In this document: positions 1-7,889 of the stretch, in pieces
Numbering within the stretch: position 1 is the stretch's first letter
Layout of the letters: each line of letters starts with the position of its first letter
Source of the DNA: Streptomyces griseomycini
Lineage (GTDB): Bacteria; Actinomycetota; Actinomycetes; Streptomycetales; Streptomycetaceae
Direction: 5' to 3'
Assembly (NCBI RefSeq): GCF_014203535.1
Contig: NZ_JACHJI010000006.1
Span: 62,001-126,000, forward strand
DNA: 64,000 nucleotides
Notes under the pieces: model-generated
Told to the model about the DNA's origin: nothing
Database searches by the model: none
What the model saw: the letters and a program-made list of their open reading frames with translations, nothing else
Translations under genes and position numbers: made by a program

Positions 1-200
1 CGGTCTCCGACCTGTCGCTCCGGGCCAAGGAGATGGTGCGGATCCGCTCCCAGGTGGAGGAGGTGCTGTCCCGGCACACGCACCACGACGTGGCGACGCT
101 GCGCGCGGACATGGACCGCGACAAGGTGTTCACGGCGCAGGAGGCCGTGGCGTACGGCCTGGCCGACGAGGTGCTGAGCCGGCGCCTCGTACGGGTGTGA
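1..200 (+). CDS. clpP4: ClpP-family serine peptidase, C-terminal end (partial)
   Basis: Only the last 65 residues are inside the window; the gene begins upstream. The reading frame starts at base 3 and stops at TGA 198-200. The segment RDKVFTAQEAVAYGLADEV is the characteristic ClpP C-terminal part, with the Asp in DMDRDKVF in the place of the third catalytic-triad residue. ClpP forms the tetradecameric cytosolic protease chamber fed by ClpX or ClpC. The neighbour read convergently is a PopR-like regulator. In Streptomyces PopR controls clpP3-clpP4, so this is probably clpP4; that paralogue assignment rests on context, not on the fragment itself. Confidence 0.85.
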   Translation, partial: VSDLSLRAKEMVRIRSQVEEVLSRHTHHDVATLRADMDRDKVFTAQEAVAYGLADEVLSRRLVRV

Positions 201-221
201 GGCGCCGGACCACGCGGAACG

Positions 222-665
222 TCAGGCCGCCAGGCACAGCCCGTCGTACGAGGAGCCGGACGCTCCCCGGCTCGCGCCGAGCCGTCGGCCGGTGACGCGG
301 ACGAGCTCTCCGTGGGCCCGCGCGAGCAGGTCGCCGAGGCCGAGCCCGAGGGCCTGGGCGGCGGCCGCGAGGACCTCCGAGGAGGCCTCCTTGCGGCCCC
401 GCTCCACCTCCGACAGGTACGGCATCGAGATCCGGGCCGCCTCGGCGACGTCCTTCAGCGTCCGTTCCTGGGCCAGCCGTTCCCGGCGCAGCACGTCGCC
501 CACGAGGTCGCGCCACAGCGGCTCTCTGACGGCGGGGGCGGGAGCGGACGGAGCCGGGGCGGGGGCCGGACCGGGCGGCGGGGCGGCGGGGCGCACGGGC
601 CCCGGACGCTCGGCCGTCGGCCGCAGGGGGATGACACGGGCGTGGTTCGACGCTTCACGGTTCAC
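222..665 (-). CDS. popR: XRE-type regulator, probable PopR (activator of clpP3-clpP4)
   Basis: 147 residues with a GTG start. A proline/alanine-rich N-terminal tail (about 20-45) precedes a Cro/CI helix-turn-helix (about 55-115, containing TLKDVAEAARISMPYLSEVE). The last residues are GLCLAA. From the literature, Streptomyces PopR activates the clpP3-clpP4 operon and is itself degraded by ClpP1/P2, for which its two terminal alanines are required. Both the C-terminal AA and the position beside a clpP gene are seen here. ClgR is a related alternative, but the clpP neighbour and short length favour PopR. The Shine-Dalgarno spacing before the GTG is tight, so the exact start is somewhat uncertain. 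Confidence 0.82.
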   Translation of the reverse strand: MNREASNHARVIPLRPTAERPGPVRPAAPPPGPAPAPAPSAPAPAVREPLWRDLVGDVLRRERLAQERTLKDVAEAARISMPYLSEVERGRKEASSEVLAAAAQALGLGLGDLLARAHGELVRVTGRRLGASRGASGSSYDGLCLAA

Positions 666-805
666 CCCTTCAGCCTAGGAATCCCGGCCCCGGGGGGAAG
701 GGAGCGGCATTCCGCCCTGAGTGAAGAGGGCCGGTGCGGCGTGTCCGGGCGCGGCCCGGGCTGCCGTGCGGGCCCCTCCCCCGTACCCTCGGTCGTACGG
801 GTGAG

Positions 806-830
806 GAATGCGTCGGCTCGACCTGGGTAC
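806..830 (+). promoter_or_regulatory. SigB-type promoter upstream of the sigma factor gene
   Basis: GAAT at 806-809, 15 bases, then GGGTAC at 825-830. This fits the Streptomyces SigB-family consensus GNNT-N14-16-GGGTAY. Transcription would start about 20 bases before the ATG at 857. It agrees with the reported control of S. coelicolor sigL by SigB. Confidence 0.6.
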
Positions 831-856
831 CCGCACACCCGGAAGGGCCCGGGCAC

Positions 857-1774
857 ATGTCGGCCGTGACGTTCGTGGGAGAGGCAAGGGAGACCGCCGT
901 GATCCGGTCGCAGGCACAGGTCGTCGACGAGCACACCGAGGCCGGGACGGGCGACGGAAGCCTGCCCGGGGTGGCGGACCCGCGGACCGTCGCTCCGCGC
1001 GACGCGAGGGAGCTGTCCCGTCAGTTCTTCCGCCGCCTGGCGGAGCTGGAGGAGGGCACGCACGAGTACCAGTACGCGCGCAACACCCTCATCGAGATGA
1101 ACATGTCCCTCGTGCGGTTCGCCGCCGGACGGTTCCGCGGCCGCGGTGACGACATGGACGACATCGTGCAGACCGGCATGATCGGCCTGATCAAGGCCAT
1201 CGACCGGTTCGAGCTCTCGCGCGAGGTCGAGTTCACCTCCTTCGCGCTGCCGTACATCGTCGGTGAGATCAAGCGTTTCTTCCGTGACACGACCTGGGCC
1301 GTGCACGTGCCGCGCCGGCTCCAGGAACTGCGGGTCGAACTGGCCAAGGCCCGCGAGGAACTCGCCAGCCGGCTGGACCGGGAACCCACGGTCGCCGAGC
1401 TCGCCACGCTGATGAACATCACCGAGGACCAGGTCATCGAGGGGCAGATCGCCGCGAACGGGTACAACTCCTCGTCACTGGACGCCGCCCTCACCGGTGA
1501 CGGCCCGGAGAACGGTGAGGCCGTCCTCGCCGACTTCATCGGTGTGGAGGAGGAGGGGCTGAGGCTCGTCGAGGACTTCCACGCGCTCGCCCCGCTCATG
1601 GCCGAGCTCAGCGAGCGCGACCGGCGGATCCTCCACATGCGGTTCGTGGAGGAGGCCACCCAGGCGGAGATCGGCGAGCGCCTCGGCTGCTCGCAGATGC
1701 ACGTGTCCCGTCTGATCAAGCGGATCATCGCCCGACTGCGCGAGGGCATGCTGGGCGAGCTCGGCTGCGCCTGA
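857..1774 (+). CDS. sigL: SigB/SigF-family RNA polymerase sigma factor, probable SigL
   Basis: 305 residues. Regions 2 to 4 of a group 3 sigma factor are complete: region 2 contains DDMDDIVQTGMIGLIKAIDRFE and the DTTWAVHVPRR motif, region 3 follows, and region 4 contains ATQAEIGERLGCSQMHVSRLIKRI. In Streptomyces this family (SigB, L, M, F, G, K and others) handles osmotic and oxidative stress and sporulation. Position next to popR/clpP matches sigL of S. coelicolor (recalled as SCO7278). ATG 857 was chosen because GGAAGG lies upstream and the SigB-type promoter sits just before it. GTG 899, behind GGGAG, is a possible second start 14 codons in. A convergent RsbW-like gene ends 12 bases away and may encode its anti-sigma partner. 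Confidence 0.88.
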   Translation: MSAVTFVGEARETAVIRSQAQVVDEHTEAGTGDGSLPGVADPRTVAPRDARELSRQFFRRLAELEEGTHEYQYARNTLIEMNMSLVRFAAGRFRGRGDDMDDIVQTGMIGLIKAIDRFELSREVEFTSFALPYIVGEIKRFFRDTTWAVHVPRRLQELRVELAKAREELASRLDREPTVAELATLMNITEDQVIEGQIAANGYNSSSLDAALTGDGPENGEAVLADFIGVEEEGLRLVEDFHALAPLMAELSERDRRILHMRFVEEATQAEIGERLGCSQMHVSRLIKRIIARLREGMLGELGCA

Positions 1775-1785
1775 CCGGCGGTCGC

Positions 1786-2241
1786 TCAACTGCCGTCGAG
1801 GCTGAGCACCGCGCGCACGCACTTGCCGACCGGCACCCGCTCCACGCTGACGTCCCGGGCCAGCGCCCGCACGATCTCCAGACCGTGCCGGCCGACGCGC
1901 CGGGGGTCACGGGGGAAGACGCGGGGCAGTGTGGCGCTGCTGTCGTAGACCGCCACCGTGAGCGAGGCGGCCGTTCCCTCCAGCTCCAGGATGTACGGTC
2001 CGTTGCTGTGCCGGTCGGCGTTGGTGACCAGCTCGCTCACCACCAGCAGGACCGCGCCGTCCACCCGCTCGTCGATCGTGGCGCACCACTCGGTCCTCAG
2101 TTGTTCCAGGAAGAGCGCGGCGAAGGACCGCGCCTCGGCGATGCATCCCGGCTCGCCGGTGAAGTGTGCCGCCCGCCGCAGCGGTTCCACGGGCACGTCG
2201 AAACCAGTCGGTATCACTGCCCCGTCCAGGTGGTAGGTCAT
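1786..2241 (-). CDS. RsbW-like HATPase protein (candidate anti-sigma factor/serine kinase)
   Basis: 151 residues of the GHKL ATPase fold. The N box is ELVTNADRHS (Glu and Asn present) and the glycine-rich box is GRHGLEIVRALA. Streptomyces carries many such single-domain proteins, which bind SigB-family sigma factors and phosphorylate anti-anti-sigma proteins. Convergent placement 12 bases from the SigL-like gene suggests, but does not show, that SigL is its target. ATG 2241 has a GAGAG ribosome site; an ATG at 2280 in the same frame would leave almost no leader after the mapped promoter-like element. No anti-anti-sigma gene is adjacent. Confidence 0.8.
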   Translation of the reverse strand: MTYHLDGAVIPTGFDVPVEPLRRAAHFTGEPGCIAEARSFAALFLEQLRTEWCATIDERVDGAVLLVVSELVTNADRHSNGPYILELEGTAASLTVAVYDSSATLPRVFPRDPRRVGRHGLEIVRALARDVSVERVPVGKCVRAVLSLDGS

Positions 2242-2292
2242 GCGTTTCTCTCTGGGAAGCCGGGTCGGCCGGACGTTCATGCACCAGTCCTG

Positions 2293-2317
2293 GTACCCCG
2301 AGTCCGGCGGCGCAGTC
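2293..2317 (-). promoter_or_regulatory. SigB-type promoter upstream of the RsbW-like gene
   Basis: Read on the minus strand: GACT at 2317-2314, 15 bases, GGGTAC at 2298-2293. It matches GNNT-N14-16-GGGTAY. The predicted transcript would start near 2286, about 45 bases before ATG 2241. Confidence 0.55.
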
Positions 2318-2441
2318 CCCTTGGATCGGTGTTCGCCTCCATGGGGCGGGGAACCCGGGTCCCGCCGGGTCCGGCGCGTACGGGTCCGGACGGGGGCCGC
2401 CCGGTACGGGGCGGACGCCGGCCCGGCGGGAAGGGCGTGTC

Positions 2442-3026
2442 ATGAACGAGCTGATGGCGGTGCGGAGCCTGACGACCCTGCCCGTGGTGACGCTGGGCGG
2501 GGACGCCGTCGCCCATGTCAAGGACACCGTCTTCGACGCCTCGGCCGTGCGGATCACGGGCTTCACCCTCACCGGACGGACCCTGCTGTCGGGACCGCTG
2601 CCGCAGGACCTGCCCTGGCCGGCGGTGCACTGCCTGGGCCACCACGCGGTCATGGTCCGCGGACGGGAGGCGCTGTGCGACGTGCCCCTGTCGGTGGCGC
2701 GCCGGGACGCCCTGCACGGACGGCTGCTCGGGGCGCGGGTGGTGACCGACGCGGGCGACGTCGTCGGCACGGTGCTCGACGTCCTCGTCGAGGGGGGCAC
2801 CAGCGGCCGGGTCGTCGCCTTCCGGCTCGCCGCGCACCGGGAGTTGGTGCACGGCTCCCGGCACCGCCGGCACCGGGTGTACGTGCCGCGGGGCGAGGCG
2901 CTGAGCGCCTCCGGCCGGACGCTGGTGATCCCCGCGCGCGCGACCGCCTACGTCACCGACGACCTGCCCGGCTTCGCGGCCCGTGCCGGAGCCCACCGCG
3001 ACCGTGGGAGGAGCGCACCGCCATGA
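2442..3026 (+). CDS. PRC-barrel domain protein
   Basis: 194 residues with two PRC-barrel-like halves (about 8-75 and 85-165), recognisable by LGARVVTDAGDVVGTVLDVLV in the second half. PRC barrels are small beta-barrel adaptor domains, found in photosynthetic reaction centre H subunits and in RimM. Free-standing pairs in actinomycetes have no established role. GGAAGG lies about 8 bases before the ATG. The stop overlaps the next start as ATGA, so the two PRC proteins are translationally coupled and probably made together. Confidence 0.75.
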   Translation: MNELMAVRSLTTLPVVTLGGDAVAHVKDTVFDASAVRITGFTLTGRTLLSGPLPQDLPWPAVHCLGHHAVMVRGREALCDVPLSVARRDALHGRLLGARVVTDAGDVVGTVLDVLVEGGTSGRVVAFRLAAHRELVHGSRHRRHRVYVPRGEALSASGRTLVIPARATAYVTDDLPGFAARAGAHRDRGRSAPP

Positions 3027-3454
3027 TGCTGTTCTCCCGGGTGCGCGGGCTGCCCGTCCTGACGCCGGGTGGCGCGGACCGTCTGGGGACCGTGCGGGCG
3101 CTGACGGTCGACGCGGCGTCGGGAAGGGTCACGCACGTCCGGGTACGGCGCGGGTGGCGGCACGGGGAGACCGTGCTGGCCCTGGGCACCGTGGAAGCCG
3201 TCGGTCAGGACGGACTGGTCGCGCGCCCTCCGGCCGGCCGGACGGAGGCGCCGCCGCACCGTGACCTGCTGGGGAGCCGGGTGCTCACCGAGTACGGCGA
3301 GGAGCGCGGCACCGTGCTCGACGCGGCGTTCGACCCGGCCGACGGCCGGATCGAGGCGGTTCTCACGACGTTCGGCGAGGTGCCGGCCGACCGTCTGCTG
3401 GGGCTCGGCGACCATGCCCTGGTGGTACGGGCCGACCGCCCGCACCGCCTTTAG
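3023..3454 (+). CDS. PRC-barrel domain protein, second of a coupled pair
   Basis: 143 residues. Two repeats are again visible: LPVLTPGGADRLGTVRALTVD near the N-terminus and LLGSRVLTEYGEERGTVLDA from about residue 83. The start overlaps the previous stop by four bases. It is cytosolic, with no signal or membrane segment. It is shorter than its partner, and each protein looks like a tandem PRC unit, suggesting duplication. The convergent DUF6777 gene ends nine bases downstream. Confidence 0.72.
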   Translation: MMLFSRVRGLPVLTPGGADRLGTVRALTVDAASGRVTHVRVRRGWRHGETVLALGTVEAVGQDGLVARPPAGRTEAPPHRDLLGSRVLTEYGEERGTVLDAAFDPADGRIEAVLTTFGEVPADRLLGLGDHALVVRADRPHRL

Positions 3455-3463
3455 TGCGCCTGG

Positions 3464-4795
3464 CTAGGACGCCGGGCTGAGCTCCGACCTCGGCTGGGGC
3501 TGTGACCCCGAGCCGGGCGGGGGCGGTTCCGGGGAGCCGGGCCCCGGGGAGTCGTACCCCGGAGAGTCGGGCCGGGGGGAGTCGGACCCCGGGGAGCCGT
3601 ACCCCGGAGAGTCGGGCCGGGGGGAGTCGGACCCCGGAGAGTCGGACCCCGGAGAGTCGGGCCGGGGGGAGTCGGACCCAGGGGAGTCGCTGTTCGCGGG
3701 TCCGTCGGTGGTGGACCCGTCGGTGGTGGATCCGTCGGTGGTGGATCCGTCGGTGGTGGACCCGTCGGTGGTGGACCCGTCGGTGGTGGACCCGTCGGTG
3801 GTGGACCCGTCCCTCGGCTCGGTGTCCGGCGAGGACGAGGCGGTCCGCTTGGCGGGACCGTCCCACGGAGTGGGATCGTCCGGCGGTGGTGTGGCGCGGT
3901 CCTTCTTGCCCGTGTCGCCCGGCCGCCGCTCGAACCAGTCCCCGGTCTCGGGGTCCTGGACGACGAACTTCTCGACGGGCCGCGGCGCGGGTTGGATCAC
4001 GACGGTGCTCGAGGGGCTGAAGCCCGGCCAGGGCTTGCCCGTGTAGCGCGACTCGGACTGCTCGACCGGTTTGGTCAGCGGGTTGCCGCAGGCGCACCGC
4101 ACGCGTGGCATGCCGAGGTCGTCGACGAGCACGGCCGTGCCCGCCTGGAGGACGGCCTGGTACTCGGTGGCGGCGCCGTCGCGGTAGCCGTGGTTGGTGA
4201 CCCGGGTGTCCACGCGCAACTGCAGCGGGGTGAGCGAGCGCAGGTAGGAGGGGACCTCCGAAGACTTGACGCCGGCCACCGAGGCGAACGCCCCGTTCTT
4301 GTCCGGCACCTCGCTCAGGTAGTCGATCTGCCGCTCCACGTCGCAGCTGGAGGCGTCGCGGGTGCCGCCGTAGAGACCGGGCTGCCCGCCCTGGACGCCG
4401 CGCAGCTCGTTCACCGAGCCGGACTCGGCGGTCGGGGAGGGGGTGACCGGTGGGGGCGAGCTGTGCCTGGCCGTCGACTTGGTGAACGGGTCGGGACCGG
4501 CCGCGTTCGCGGCCTGCAGGAAGATCTCCCCGCCGCCGGCTTCGGCACCGCCGTCGGGACGGACGAACACCACCGCGAGGAGCACGGCGGCGGCCACGGC
4601 CGCGGCGAGCACCCCCAGACCGGGCAGGGACTTCCACCACGGACGGTGCTCCGGGCCGGGCGGCCCCCCGCCTCCGTCCCCGCCCCTGCTCGGCGGCTGC
4701 GAGGGCGGACCGGAGGGCGGCGGTCCGGGTGGCCCGGACAGCGGCCCGGAAGGAGGTCCGATGGGCCGGTCGGCTGACGGCGGTTCGACGCTCAC
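3464..4795 (-). CDS. DUF6777-type membrane-anchored protein with pentapeptide repeat tail
   Basis: 443 residues. N-terminal Pro/Gly-rich cytoplasmic stretch (2-50), one membrane segment (about 58-78), then an extracytoplasmic domain (about 90-300) with GGEIFLQAANAAGPDPFTKS, CDVERQIDYL and VRCACGNPLTKPV, which I recall from DUF6777 proteins. The C-terminus is two runs of five-residue repeats: STTDG seven times, then about eleven xxDSP units. GTG 4795, behind GGAAGAAG, gives the family-typical N-terminus SVEPP; an upstream ATG at 4861 is less likely. DUF6777 genes often sit with streptophobe and Ser/Thr kinase genes, as here. Function is unknown; a surface sensor or substrate of the nearby kinase is inference. 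Confidence 0.75.
   Translation of the reverse strand: MSVEPPSADRPIGPPSGPLSGPPGPPPSGPPSQPPSRGGDGGGGPPGPEHRPWWKSLPGLGVLAAAVAAAVLLAVVFVRPDGGAEAGGGEIFLQAANAAGPDPFTKSTARHSSPPPVTPSPTAESGSVNELRGVQGGQPGLYGGTRDASSCDVERQIDYLSEVPDKNGAFASVAGVKSSEVPSYLRSLTPLQLRVDTRVTNHGYRDGAATEYQAVLQAGTAVLVDDLGMPRVRCACGNPLTKPVEQSESRYTGKPWPGFSPSSTVVIQPAPRPVEKFVVQDPETGDWFERRPGDTGKKDRATPPPDDPTPWDGPAKRTASSSPDTEPRDGSTTDGSTTDGSTTDGSTTDGSTTDGSTTDGSTTDGPANSDSPGSDSPRPDSPGSDSPGSDSPRPDSPGYGSPGSDSPRPDSPGYDSPGPGSPEPPPPGSGSQPQPRSELSPAS
3510..3812 (-). repeat. 15-bp tandem repeats inside the DUF6777 gene
   Basis: Two adjacent arrays share a 15-bp period. About 3702-3812 holds seven near-identical units of cggtggtggacccgt, encoding STTDG, differing only at a C/T position. 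About 3510-3700 holds more divergent units encoding GSDSP, RPDSP or GYDSP. The near-identity of the first array points to recent slippage, so copy number probably varies between strains. Confidence 0.9.
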
Positions 4796-4974
4796 GAGTT
4801 CTTCTTCCCGCGCGGATGGTCCCGCGGCACTCGCACACTGCACCGCTTCCGGACGGTGCATTCCGCTTTTTCTCCTATGAGTTCATTGTGTGCTCCGGTC
4901 CGGTGCCGTCCGCAAGCCGACGCGGACGGACCTCCCGGCGGGCGTCGCCCGCCGCCCCTGCTTAGCGTGGCAGC

Positions 4975-6240
4975 GTGAGCTCACGCACCCTCTCCGACCG
5001 GGCGGCCGCCCGGCACGGCTGGACGCAGGCCCTCGTCACGGTGCTCGGCGGACTGGTCGCCATGGGTGTGGTGGCCGCGCTCGGGCTGTGGGCGGCCGGC
5101 GCCGCGGACCTGCCGGACGGTTCCTTCCCCCGGGTGGTCGCGGCGACCGTGGTCACGGCCGTCGGAGGCACCGTGGAGCTCTCCGGGGACGCCGGCGCGC
5201 TGGCCGACGCGGAGGGTGGCCTGGCGGTCATCCCGCTGTCCGTCACCCTCACCGGGGCGCTGGTCGTCGGCTGGGGTTTCCTGCGCCCGCTGCGGCACCG
5301 GGCGGTCGCCGGGGCTCCCGAGCTGGCCGGACGGGCCGCGCGGGTCGCCGCCTTGTGGCTGCTCGCGCTGCTCGCCCTGGCGCTCGCCGCGCGGCACACG
5401 TTCGAGATCTCCCTCGAGGACGGGCCGCTGGGCGATCTCGGTGACCTGTTCGGCATCACGCCCGAGGTCGGTTTCTCCACCGCCGTTCCGTCGACCGTCC
5501 TCGTCGGCCTGGTCTGGCTGGCCGGGGTGCTGGTGCTGGCCCTGCTGGTGTCGCGCGGTTCCCCGCTGCCGGGCCGGCTGCTGCGCCTGGAGACGTCGGT
5601 GCGGCCCGCGGCCCACGCGATGGTGCAGCTGCTGCTCGCCTACGTCGTGATCGGTCTCGTCGTCGCGCTGGTCGTCGCCGCCACGCGCGGGCATCCGGCC
5701 GAGACGTTCGCCGTGGTCCTGCTCGGGCTGCCCAACGTGGCCTGGCTGGCGCTGACGGTCGGGCTCGGCGCCACCTGGGACGGCAGGGTGGACGGACCCT
5801 TCGGGCTGCCCATGCCGCAGGTGCTGGACGCGGTGCTGCGCACACCGGACGTCTCCACGCTGAACCTGGGCACCCTCGCCGAGCACGACGGCCGGGTGTG
5901 GTGGCTGGTGGTGGCCGACGCGGTGCTGCTGCTGGCCACGGCCTTCGTCTCGGCGGCGCGGTCCCCGGTCCGGGTCCGGGCCTGGCGGCACGCGGTGCAC
6001 ATGGCGGTGGCCCTGGCGCTCACGGTGCTCATGATCTGCCTCACGGCCCGGATCGACGCGCGGATCGGCCTGTCCGTCCTCGGCATCGGCGATCTGGGCG
6101 AGGGTCTCTCCGGGCAGGTGCTGCTGAGACCGCGGCTGTGGAGCGCCCTGGGTCTGGCCTTGCTGTGGGGCCTGGTCACGGGGTTCGCCGGGGCGCTGCT
6201 GGCGCGGGGGGTGCGCCGGTGGGGCGGGGCCGTTCGCTGA
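4975..6240 (+). CDS. Streptophobe-family polytopic membrane protein
   Basis: 421 residues with a GTG start. About ten hydrophobic segments are spread along the protein, including VTVLGGLVAMGVVAALGLWA near the N-terminus and ALGLALLWGLVTGFAGALLA near the C-terminus. A more polar loop lies around 260-305. This layout fits the Streptomyces-restricted streptophobe family, which has no known activity and is often encoded beside Ser/Thr kinases. It is divergent from the DUF6777 gene and ends six bases from the convergent kinase gene. No catalytic or transport motif is visible. Confidence 0.7.
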   Translation: MSSRTLSDRAAARHGWTQALVTVLGGLVAMGVVAALGLWAAGAADLPDGSFPRVVAATVVTAVGGTVELSGDAGALADAEGGLAVIPLSVTLTGALVVGWGFLRPLRHRAVAGAPELAGRAARVAALWLLALLALALAARHTFEISLEDGPLGDLGDLFGITPEVGFSTAVPSTVLVGLVWLAGVLVLALLVSRGSPLPGRLLRLETSVRPAAHAMVQLLLAYVVIGLVVALVVAATRGHPAETFAVVLLGLPNVAWLALTVGLGATWDGRVDGPFGLPMPQVLDAVLRTPDVSTLNLGTLAEHDGRVWWLVVADAVLLLATAFVSAARSPVRVRAWRHAVHMAVALALTVLMICLTARIDARIGLSVLGIGDLGEGLSGQVLLRPRLWSALGLALLWGLVTGFAGALLARGVRRWGGAVR

Positions 6241-6246
6241 CCCGGT

Positions 6247-7260
6247 TCACGCCCACGGGCCGAACACCGGCTGCGCCCAGCGCGGCGGCGGCTCGGGCCG
6301 GTACGCACCGGGCCCGGGCACCCGCAGGTCCCGCACGGTGGCCGGGTGGCCGGTCTCGGCCGTGCCCGCGGCCGGGCTCCCCCCGTCCTCGGTGGCGGTG
6401 CGCAGGGCGGTGACGAAGTCCCGGCAGGAGTCGTAGCGGTCGTCGGGGTTCTTCGCCAGGGCCCTGGCGAGGACGGCGTCGGTCCGCGGGGCGAGGTCGG
6501 AGCGGTCGGCGGTCAGCGCCGGCGGGTCGTCGTACTGGTGCGCCCACAGCAGGGCCATGTCGTCGTCCCGGCGGAACGGCGGATGGCCGGTGAGGGCCTC
6601 GTGGACGACGCAGGCGAACCCGTAGACGTCGCATCGGGCGTCGACCGGGCGGCCGGAGATCTGTTCGGGGGCCACGTAGTCGAGGGTGCCGACGAACTGG
6701 CCGACGGTGGTGAAGCCGGTCAGGGACAGCGACTTCTTCGTCAGACCGAAGTCGGTGAGGTAGACGTGCTCGGGGTGGTCGCTGTCGGTGCCGCGGGAGA
6801 CGAGGATGTTGCCGGGCTTGACGTCCCGGTGCACCAGTCCGTGCTCGTGGGCGGCGTCGAGCGCGGACGCCACCTGGGCGGCGATGCGCAGGGCGGTGGG
6901 CAGCGGCAGCGGCCCCTCGCGGTCGAGGAGGTGGCGCAGGTCGCTGCCGGGGACGTAGCGCATCGCGATGTAGAGGATGCCGTCCGTCTCCCCCGCCTCG
7001 AAGATGGGGACGATGTTCGGGTGGTCGATCGCCGCGGCGGTGCGGGACTCGTGGGTGAAGCGACGGCGGAAGGTGTCGTTGCGGGCGAGTTCCGGGGCGA
7101 GCAGCTTCAGGGCGACGGTGCGGTCCAGGCGCAGGTCCCGGGCACGGTAGACGACGGCCATGCCGCCGCGGCCGATCTCGGTCTCGACGCGGTAGCCCGC
7201 GATCTGCCGGCCGATCAGTTCGGAGAGGCGGCCCGCGAACCGGCTCGTGTCACTGGTCAT
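6247..7260 (-). CDS. Soluble Ser/Thr protein kinase (Hanks type)
   Basis: 337 residues. The kinase domain spans about 23-285: glycine loop GRGGMAVVY (30-38), catalytic Lys52, HRDVKPGN with Asp146, and DFG with Asp170. The activation segment is rich in Ser/Thr (SLSLTGFTT) and ends in VAPEQ. A 50-residue Pro-rich tail follows. There is no membrane segment or PASTA domain, so it is cytosolic. The start overlaps the previous stop by four bases (ATGA), placing it in one operon with the SH3-like protein and the FHA-ABC transporter. The FHA domains of that transporter are the natural readers of its phosphothreonine output; this link is inference from context. Confidence 0.93.
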   Translation of the reverse strand: MTSDTSRFAGRLSELIGRQIAGYRVETEIGRGGMAVVYRARDLRLDRTVALKLLAPELARNDTFRRRFTHESRTAAAIDHPNIVPIFEAGETDGILYIAMRYVPGSDLRHLLDREGPLPLPTALRIAAQVASALDAAHEHGLVHRDVKPGNILVSRGTDSDHPEHVYLTDFGLTKKSLSLTGFTTVGQFVGTLDYVAPEQISGRPVDARCDVYGFACVVHEALTGHPPFRRDDDMALLWAHQYDDPPALTADRSDLAPRTDAVLARALAKNPDDRYDSCRDFVTALRTATEDGGSPAAGTAETGHPATVRDLRVPGPGAYRPEPPPRWAQPVFGPWA

Positions 7261-7889
7261 CGCAGGTCACCGTCGGGGCTCACGACACGGGTGGGTTCAC
7301 CGGGCGTCCCGCGGGTGGGCTCATCGGGCGTCCCGTGAGCGGGCTCATCGGGCATCGGGCGGGTGGGCGCGGGGCCGGGAGAGCGCGGAGCGGTGCGGGG
7401 CGCCTCGTCGGCGGCGTAGGTGTGCAGCCGGGTGCCGTCGGTGTACAGCCATCGTCCGTGGTCGGGGTCGTAGAGCCAGAGGGACTCCCCGTCGACGACG
7501 ACTCCGAGGCGCAGGCCCAGGGTGAGTGCGCCGAAGCCCTCCCCGTCGAGATCGCCGTGCATCAGGCCCTCGACGGCGGAGCGGTAGCGGCTCAGTGCCT
7601 CCTCGGCCCGGATCAGCAGCGGGCGCGGGTCGGCGGTGCGTGCCATCGGGGCGTCGGGGGCGGTCGGGTCCTGGGGCACGGCGACCAGGAGGCGGCCGTC
7701 GACCCAGGCGGACCAGCCGTTGGAGCACTGCACGTGCCCCCAGTCGCCGCGCCGCTCCACGAGCCGTACCGGCAGCAGCGGGTCGAGGCCGACGGTGGGC
7801 CGGGCGGGGTCGGGCTCCTCCCAGGCGGGCAGCCCGTGCTGCGGTACGACGTGCGTGGGCCGGAAGCCGGGGGCCGTCATCGTCGGCAC
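7257..7889 (-). CDS. Uncharacterised protein with an SH3-like segment, coupled to kinase and ABC transporter
   Basis: 210 residues. About 30-70 (LDPLLPVRLVERRGDWGHVQ then CSNGWSAWVDGRLLV) reads like a bacterial SH3 barrel. About 90-165 contains WLYDPDHGRWLYTDGTRLHTY, a conserved-looking Trp/Tyr patch. The C-terminal 45 residues are Pro/Thr-rich and low complexity (repeats of DEPxxGTP). GTG 7889 begins immediately after the FHA-ABC stop; ATG 7880 is an alternative. The stop overlaps the kinase start. Its position between kinase and transporter suggests an adaptor or kinase substrate, and the Thr-rich tail is a possible phosphorylation target. I know no characterised homologue. Confidence 0.75.
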   Translation of the reverse strand: MPTMTAPGFRPTHVVPQHGLPAWEEPDPARPTVGLDPLLPVRLVERRGDWGHVQCSNGWSAWVDGRLLVAVPQDPTAPDAPMARTADPRPLLIRAEEALSRYRSAVEGLMHGDLDGEGFGALTLGLRLGVVVDGESLWLYDPDHGRWLYTDGTRLHTYAADEAPRTAPRSPGPAPTRPMPDEPAHGTPDEPTRGTPGEPTRVVSPDGDLR

